This document shows positions 7,930-13,811 of a DNA stretch of 13,811 nt, in pieces. Below the pieces are notes generated by a model. That model made no database searches. It had not been told where the DNA came from and was given only the letters and a program-made list of their open reading frames with translations. The stretch spans positions 1-13,811 of the forward strand of contig NW_004457659.1 in the NCBI RefSeq assembly GCF_000313135.1. Reading direction: 5' to 3'. The DNA is from Acanthamoeba castellanii str. Neff. Lineage: Eukaryota > Discosea > Longamoebia > Acanthamoebidae. How positions within the stretch are numbered: the first letter of the stretch is position 1; each line of letters begins with the position of its first letter. Position numbers and translations under genes: made by a program.

Positions 7930-8041
7930 GACGAGCTAAGCGAACAGAAAAAGTCGCATTAGAATTTCGGTTCCGTCAATGGACCGTCAATGGCCAGCTC
8001 AGCAAGTGGTCCTTTCCATTTCAATTTATGTTTGGTAAAAG
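7930..8041. promoter_or_regulatory. Bidirectional promoter region with tandem CCGTCAATGG
   Basis: This is the 112 bp between the start codons of the 131-aa gene (minus) and the homeobox gene (plus). CCGTCAATGG occurs twice, at 7973-7982 and 7984-7993, so the repeats are 11 bp apart, about one helical turn. Each contains GTCA (TGAC on the other strand), the core expected for TALE homeodomains. No TATA box is evident. Confidence 0.55.
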
Positions 8042-8434
8042 ATGGATCAACACCAAGCATTTCAAAGGGAGAGAGACAACTTGCTCCATCAGCTTGACCT
8101 CCAACACACGTACTGGGAGGAAAATGTGCTTCCTCGGAGAGCCGCGGAGATGTTGTCGAAGTCTCCACACCTTCACAATGAAAAGGCGGACACCGCGCAG
8201 CGAAAGAGGAAGAGGGACAATCTGACCCAAGAGGTAAAGGAGGTGATGATGGCGTGGATCAATGAGCACATCGCCAATCCGTATCCGACCAAGGAGGAGA
8301 AAGAGGAGCTCTCCCTGCGCACCGGCCTCACCACCACCCAGATCTCCAACTGGTTCACCAACGCCCGACGACGCTATCTCAAAATCAACGAGCCAGAGAA
8401 ACAGCAGGACTTCCACCTCTCTTACCCGCTGTAA
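8042..8434 (+). CDS. TALE-class homeodomain transcription factor
   Basis: An intact single-exon 130-aa protein. Residues about 54-116 form a homeodomain of the TALE superclass (PBX/MEIS/TGIF/KNOX type). A basic N-terminal arm (RKRKRD) leads to helix 1 (about 60-78), a loop with the TALE-specific insertion ending in NPYP (79-82), helix 2 (about 83-95) and recognition helix 3 with NWFTNARRR (103-111). The invariant W48, F49, N51 and R53 of the homeodomain are present at W104, F105, N107 and R109; R111 equals R55, which in TALE proteins helps read TGAC-type sites. Position 50 is Thr, where most TALE proteins have Ile. Residues 1-53 are helical and charged but show no MEIS, KNOX or PBC domain that I recognise. 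Nuclear DNA-binding regulator by family. Its stop lies 25 bp from the stop of the convergent kelch gene. Confidence 0.95.
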   Translation: MDQHQAFQRERDNLLHQLDLQHTYWEENVLPRRAAEMLSKSPHLHNEKADTAQRKRKRDNLTQEVKEVMMAWINEHIANPYPTKEEKEELSLRTGLTTTQISNWFTNARRRYLKINEPEKQQDFHLSYPL

Positions 8435-8459
8435 CTATGTTTTTAACATCACGAAAAAT

Positions 8460-10695
8460 TCAATATTTTGTTCCCACAACTGAGGGGAAAGGTTGAGGGC
8501 TTGGCGTTTGGATTTGGTCGAGGGCGTACAGCGTCTTCAGTCGGGCCTGTAGTACTGTTCGTCGCCGCTGGCGCGCTCGTCGGTCGCGGACGTATACGAA
8601 GGCTCCCAGCCCGATGGCACACGGAATGATTACCGCGGCGGCGATTAGGCACAGGATCCAGAGGGATATCGAACCCGCGGAGCACTCGTCGCCGTTGCCC
8701 TGGTCCCGCAGTAGCAGACCGATGTTGGGGTCGTAGCTGAGGCGGTCGGTGAAGGTCGGCAGGCTCAGCACAAGCGTGTCGGCGGCTTCGAAGCGATGCT
8801 GCACGGGCCGGTCCACGTCAACGTCCGCCAGAGCGAAGTCTGCCAGGTCCATCGTGCTGGTAGTGTGGGTAGTTTGCACCACGTAGCGCGTTGTCCGCTG
8901 ATTGGCCACCGCTGAGCCTGCGCTTACTCCAACTATCGACTGAACACTCGCCTGGACTGACAGTCCAACATAGATCTCGAGGCGGTTGGTCGGCTGGGCG
9001 AAGGTCCACCCGCTCAGCAGCAGATTCCACTTGTTGGTGCCGGGCCGATTGAGCAGCGACACGTTGCCGTAGGAGACGTAGGTCTCGTTGGAATACAGGG
9101 AGTAGTTGAGCCCCACTGTGCGGTTGCCCAGTGAGGCGGAGAAGTCAAAGGTCTGCTGATAACCCAACCTCCCCTTGCTCAGGCTGAACCCGTACTCGGG
9201 GAAGGTGGTGTTGGATAGCGCCTGGCCATCGGAATCCACCTCGATCAAGTGTAGGAATTGAAATCGAAGCCAAAGCTCCTCTTTCACCTGGTTCGTACAC
9301 AAATCTGAAGGAACACCGTCAGCGACACTCCAGGCATCTTCCCTCAGGTCACGCGGGAAGTACCGACAGGAACTAATCGATGGTTTGGGGAGTCAGCCAC
9401 GTCGAACAGGAGCAGCACGTTTCCTGACGTTGCATTCGTGCGCGCTTCAATTACGGGCAGCATTCCTGGATGAGCGTTGAGTATTATTTTCTTGAGACCG
9501 GGTAAGTCCTGGTTTGGCGTACCCAAGTCTTGCATCCATACATCATTCTTCGGCCCCAATACGTCCACACCTCCCGATATAAACTGATACCCTCTGCCCG
9601 AAGAATGCCGCCATGTACATGCAGAATGGCCTCGACGTCTAGGCGGAGAAGCTGTAGCAGGGATCTGCTCCCATCTTTCCGTTCCTGATGTTCGACAGTG
9701 AGGATAAGTGGCTGAGTCGTCAATTATGAGAGGCTAATGTACCGAAGTGAAAGGACCATGTGTCTTGGTGAACTTGCTCCCCATCACCACCACCAAACAC
9801 GATCATGGCCGTGGAATCGAGTGTCAACACTGCCGAATGGCCATACCTGGGAGGACCACTGCTGTTGACGGAATTCCAAGTAGTGGTTGCTGCCGCCGTG
9901 TGAGCGTGCACAAGGATGGATTGAGATGAGCAGGAAGATACCCATGTCGAAGCAGAACACACTGCTCACGACTCGGGATAAGGCGTCCTGTCCTCCGAAC
10001 ACCCATATCTTTCCGTCCATGGCCACAGCTGATTGCCACCACCGCGGGAATCCACTTGGTGCGCTTGCATTCACCTCAGACCAGGCACCTTAAATAACAC
10101 TGAAGCTTTAGAAGAAGACAGACGCCAAAACAAGGGGGAACGGTACCGTTTTCGAATTTAAGTACAGAGGAGCCCCCTCAGCCCCTCCTATCGTGTACAC
10201 AACCCCGTCATCGGAAACAACTGTGCTGTGTCCCGCCCGCGGAAAGGGGAGCTCAGGCAGTCTCTGCCACTCGTAAGTTGCTGCGGCCGTAGGAGGCTGA
10301 GTGAATGTTCGAATTGTTGTTTGTGTGAACCTGCAGAAAGTACCTAAATCGAGCTCCCATACCTCGCTGATGTAAGAAGTAAGGTTTCGCCCTCCGATGA
10401 TGAGCATCTTGCCGTGTACCAGAGAGGCAGTATGACTGTATCTTCCCCCCGTTGGCCCCCCTGCCGTATAGATGGAAGCCCACCGCTGTTCTGCCGGACT
10501 GTATGCAAGAAGATCATTAAGAGCTTCGTCGTCAAGATTATTGTATCCGCCATAAGTAACGATGTTATTTCCTGTGCTGCAGATCGAAGAATGCCACTGC
10601 CTGACCGAAAGCTCTGTAGAGCTGTATTGTTCCCATGAATACTGGCCCAGCACAATTGAGGGCGTCAAGCAACAGAGGAGCAGCAAAGCCCACAT
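8460..10695 (-). CDS. Kelch beta-propeller single-pass membrane receptor (7 exons)
   Basis: Exons on the minus strand: 10695-10344, 10280-10147, 10088-9942, 9889-9743, 9684-9523, 9465-9364, 9304-8460. Introns are 63, 58, 52, 58, 57 and 59 nt, with donors G|GTA[CT] and phase 1 throughout. The join of exons 2 and 3 is one base short; ACG|GTACCG would need an extra G. About 629 aa: signal peptide MWALLLLCCLTPSIVLGQ, then six kelch blades marked by VTYGG, LIIGG, YTIGG, WVFGG, IVFGG and FISGG, each followed by ND/EVW-type strands and a W about 10 residues on. A roughly 250-residue extracellular region with many N-x-S/T sites follows, then a membrane helix (ISLWILCLIAAAVIIPCAIG) and a basic 42-residue tail ending PSVVGTKY. 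Probably a plasma-membrane recognition or adhesion receptor; ligand unknown. It is transcribed divergently from a second kelch receptor. Confidence 0.88.
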
Positions 10696-10803
10696 GTCTA
10701 GTAACCACCAAATGAAGCCAGGTCAACAACTATGCGTCAATAGCCCTCATCAATGGCATTTTTACTATTGATCAGAACGTTTGCGTAATTCATCATTTCT
10801 GCA
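10696..10803. promoter_or_regulatory. Shared promoter region of the divergent kelch genes
   Basis: Only 108 bp separate the two start codons (10695 minus, 10804 plus), so both promoters and 5' UTRs must fit here. GCGTCAATAG and ATCAATGGCA (about 10734-10758) resemble the CCGTCAATGG repeat in the other divergent intergenic region. No clear TATA box is visible. Confidence 0.6.
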
Positions 10804-13624
10804 ATGACACCTTTGTGGTCAATGCTACTTCTGGCTATTCTCTCTGGTGAGGCATCGGCTTTTTCATGGACAAATGCCTCTCTTTCTCCAACGTGGTCTG
10901 CAAGGAAAGACCATTTGGTTCTGTCCGTCAATTCAACAACGCTACTAGCCTTAGGGGGGACAAACGGAACGAACTGCTTCAATGATATTACTATTTGGGA
11001 TAGGTCTGGTACGCTATCAATCCATTCATTGGCAGTATGGATGTATAATCAAAGTCCGGGCAGGTACGACACCACGCTCTGTCGTTGCTGCGACTGCAAG
11101 CGGTTCCGAAATGTGTAGCTATCCTATCTCCCAGCTAGCTGGCTACGTTTACTCGGGATATGTAGTCATCATTGGCGGGATAGACGCCAGCTCATCCCGT
11201 GGAGGAAATCCAAGAAGTTTTTCCATCTGCATACTGTCGCTTGGTACCTCCCACTATCTCCACTGTTGTCCCACTCTAACTGCGTCACCAACACAGAAAG
11301 CATGCAGTGGCAAAAGGCAGCCACTGGCATAGATCCAGTGTGGCAACATACCGCTGTTGTTACGGCAGAAGGCATGGGGGTGGTGTTCGGAGGTATCCGG
11401 TTTGGTGGTGCGCTGGATGAGTTGTTCGAAAATTTGCCAGGTATGCGCTGCACCGCAGGAGCAATAGTGTGCCTTCATGTTAAACCTTGCGGTGGTAGGA
11501 ATATGGAGGCAAGTGTGCTGCGGTGCCTTCTCAAGCGGAGATTTTTCCGGTCCTTCGCCTATGGTTCGCCGTTGGGGTCACTCTACGATCGCAAACAATG
11601 ACGATGTTTGGTTTTATGGAGGGTCCACCCAGCAAGGAACCGCGTTAACCACCGTTGATCGGTACTTCTCAGGTACTCGGCCAGTGGAATTTCTGGGTCG
11701 GTGCATTCTTATGTTGTGTGCAGCCAACAGGACGTGGGTCAGTGTGACGGCAAGCGGTACGACGCCAGCAGGCAGGTGGGGGCATACGGCCGTGTTGTCG
11801 CCCAGGAACGACGGAATGCTGATCTATGGCGGACGCAACTCGTCGACGTACTTCAAAGACATCTGGCTCTATTCCTTTGGTACCACGATTCTATGAAAGC
11901 AACTTTGGCCGTCAGTTCCTAACGACCTCGCAAACCCAGACCAGAACTCCTGGACGCAACTGGACGCCTCGGGCGGGATAGCGCGGGCCTTCCACAAGGC
12001 CGTCTCCTACGTAGATGCCCAACAGAAGTGGTGGATGACCGTCTTCGGTTCGTACTCGTCGTCATTGTTGAATTGACTGTTGAAGCACAATGAAGAGCCT
12101 CACCGCACTCACCGATCTCGCTTCGCCCCAAACTCGTCATGCAGGAGGCGAGCTGTCGAGTGGGGCGGTGACGGCCAACGTGGCGCGGCTCGACCTGGGC
12201 GTGCTGGCTTCCCCGTCGCCCACCGCGTCTCCCTCCTCGTCGCCTACGCCCACGCCCCCGCTCACCCCGTCGCCCACCGCGTCGGCCTCGCCCTCCACCT
12301 CTCTTTCGCCCTCCCCGACCTCGTCGCCATCGCGTTCGCCCTCGTCCACGTCATCACCCTCACCCTCCATCTCACTCTCGCCCTCGCCCACGCCGTCGCC
12401 CTCTCGTTCGCCCTCGTCCACGCCATCGCCCTCCCTTCATCAACGTCGACGCCGTCTGCTTCGCCTTCGTCGACGTCATCACCCTCGTCCTCAGCCTCAC
12501 TTTCGCCGTCGCCCACGTCGTCGCCCTCTCGTTCGCCCTCGTCGACGCCATCACCATCGCCCTCGCCTTCGTCGACGTCGACACCGTCTGCTTCGCCCTC
12601 GTCCACGCCGTCGCCCTCGGTCTCCATCTCACTCTCGCCCACGCCAACGTCGTCGCCCTCTCGTTCGCCCTCGTCGATGGCATCGCCCTCCCCTTCATCA
12701 TCGTCGACGCCGTCTGCTTCGCCCTCGTCCACGCCGTGGCCCTCCACCTCACTCTCGTCGTCGCCCACACAGTCGCCCTCGTCCACGCCATCGCCCTCAG
12801 CTTCGTCGACGTCGACGCCGTCTGCTTCGCCTTCGTCCACACCGTCACCCTCGGCCTCCGTCTCACTCTCGCCCACGCCCACGTCGACGTCGACGTTGTC
12901 GCTCGCCACCTCGCTCTCGCCCTCGCCGACCTCGTCGCCCTCGCGTTCGCCTTCATCCACGTCATCACCCTCCCCCTCCGCCTCACTTTCGAGCTCGCCG
13001 ACGCTGTCTCCGTCGTCTTCTGCGCTGTCGCCGTCGCTGTCGCCCTCCAGTTCGCCGACTGCGTCTCCCTCGACCACCGCCTCGTTCACGCCCACGAGCT
13101 CCGTCTCGGCGTCGCTGATGGCAACGCCGACGCCCTCTACCACGCCGACCATGTCGCCTTCTCTCTCGCCTTCGCCATCTCCATCCCGCTCGCCCTCTTC
13201 TACGCCTCCTACACTTTCTTCTTTGCCATCAGCCTTGCCGCCATCTTCATCACCTTCTTCATCCTCACCACACTCATCTTCATCGCCCAGCGCCTCGGCG
13301 ACGTCGTGGGCCAACGGGACGGCGGTGGGAGGTGGTGCCGACGGCGACGACGGGACGGCCGCGCTGGTGGCGGCCCTGGCGGCGGGCGGCGTCGGGGCGG
13401 CATTGGTGGCGGCCGCGGTGGTCGGGGCCGCGGTGGCGGTGCTCTGGTGGCGCCAGCGGGCGCTGCGGAATGCGCGGATGACGCTCCAGGAGAAGGCGGC
13501 GGGCGTGTTCGGCAAGGTCATGTCGGACCCCAGCCTGGCGGCCCTCCACAACCGCTGCCAGTCCAACCCGCTCTTCGAGGACACCTGGAAGACCGTACCC
13601 GAGTGGCCGCCAGAGGCCTTGTAA
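10804..13624 (+). CDS. Kelch propeller receptor with Ser/Pro stalk and NPLF tail
   Basis: Exons: 10804-11008, 11064-11243, 11297-11440, 11499-11672, 11724-11879, 11940-12047, 12145-13624. The first five introns (55, 53, 58, 51, 60 nt) are phase 1 with G|GTA[CT] donors. The sixth (97 nt, G|GTTCGT to CATGCAG|GA) is less certain but is also phase 1. One C is missing near 12434 inside the stalk; with it counted the model closes at exactly 816 codons including the stop. Domains: signal peptide (MTPLWSMLLLAILSGEASA); six kelch blades marked LALGG, VIIGG, VVFGG, WFYGG, LIYGG and TVFGG; a roughly 370-residue Ser/Pro/Thr stalk; a Gly/Ala-rich membrane helix (about 13350-13450) followed by WWRQR; and a 55-residue cytoplasmic tail with SNPLFEDTW. 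The stalk is probably O-glycosylated and holds the propeller off the membrane. Likely an adhesion or recognition receptor. Confidence 0.85.
12205..13310 (+). repeat. Ser/Pro-rich coding minisatellite
   Basis: TCG/TCC/CCC/CCG-type codons encode SPSSTPSPSASPSSTSTPSA-like text. The anchor GTTCGCC within the SRSPSS segment recurs at about 12333, 12406, 12531, 12663 and 12945, giving a period of 125-132 bp (42-44 codons) in the middle. The low-complexity DNA makes all six frames open. The antisense Glu/Asp-rich ORF (13644 to 12262) and the Ala/Leu/Val-rich sense frame are artefacts of this composition. Confidence 0.85.
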
Positions 13625-13811
13625 ATCGAATCCTCGTCATCCAAAAGAAATCTTCATTTCTAGCCCTCCTATACACAGGTTATGACGACCACTGAAGTTG
13701 CGTTGCTTCTATCATCTTCATCTTCTATGGTGCATCGTCATCTGAGCGTTAAAAGAGAGAATGATTTTCTTTTCCGGAACTAAGGGAAATGGTTTTCTTT
13801 TGTTTTTACTG
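13625..13811. other. 3' flank of the plus-strand kelch gene
   Basis: AT-rich sequence after the TAA at 13622-13624. No canonical AATAAA is visible and I see no further gene. It presumably holds the 3' UTR. Confidence 0.4.

Noticed and set aside
12041..12090. Alternative kelch-gene reading: in-frame TGA at 12074, then ATG at 12090 as the start of a separate Ser/Pro protein
   Set aside because: A phase-1 intron 12048-12144 joins the propeller to the stalk and makes the whole model close in frame. A separate gene would lack a signal peptide. The junction still needs transcript support.
12262..13644. 460-aa acidic minus-strand ORF rich in Glu, Asp, Gly and Val
   Set aside because: It is the exact antisense of the Ser/Pro coding repeat; biased codons keep all frames open. 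Signal peptide, splice sites and membrane helix all belong to the plus strand.
12736..13695. 319-aa plus-strand ORF with hydrophobic Ala/Leu/Val-rich sequence
   Set aside because: A frame-shifted reading of the same Ser/Pro repeat; it has no domain and no start context.
1..13811. tRNA, rRNA, transposase or reverse transcriptase genes
   Set aside because: I looked for the conserved motifs on both strands and saw none that I could support.

Overview
The window is nuclear DNA from a GC-rich, intron-bearing protist. My best guess is a free-living amoebozoan of the Acanthamoeba type. I infer this from short introns (about 50-130 nt), GT[AG]C-type 5' splice sites, AATAAA signals a few bases after stop codons, secreted Cys-rich proteins with CGVCGGD motifs, kelch receptors with Ser/Pro-rich stalks, and a TALE homeobox gene. 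No bacterial, viral or transposon gene is recognisable.

Left part (1-7.5 kb) is GC-rich, repeat-laden and hard to read. A partial minus-strand gene for a secreted Cys-rich protein runs off the left edge (341 to 1). A minus-strand gene (about 2010 to 540) and a plus-strand gene (about 2985 to 4867) are paralogues of one secreted, CGVCGGD-containing family. They diverge from a 730-bp AT-rich satellite (2041-2770). A third, shorter piece of the same family lies at 6982-7440. Between them are a G-rich minisatellite (5002-5088), a minus-strand gene of unknown function (about 5960 to 5397) with a partial duplicate, CACGACA and TG/CA repeats, and a possible small Cys-rich exon. Nearly all coding stretches here are broken by single-base shifts, mostly one missing base, which looks more like consensus error than ordinary decay.

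Middle (7.5-8.45 kb): an intact 131-aa minus-strand ORF of unknown function and an intact 130-aa TALE homeodomain gene diverge from a 112-bp intergenic region containing a tandem 10-bp repeat.

Right part (8.46-13.62 kb): two multi-exon genes diverge from a 108-bp shared promoter region. Each encodes a secreted six-blade kelch beta-propeller anchored by one C-terminal membrane segment. The minus gene (7 exons, about 629 aa) carries a further extracellular domain before the membrane. The plus gene (7 exons in my model, about 815 aa) instead has a roughly 370-residue Ser/Pro/Thr stalk and a cytoplasmic tail with an NPLF motif. All introns I resolved in both genes are phase 1 and follow a G|GT pattern at the end of kelch blades. 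The pair looks like co-expressed cell-surface adhesion or recognition receptors; this is inference.
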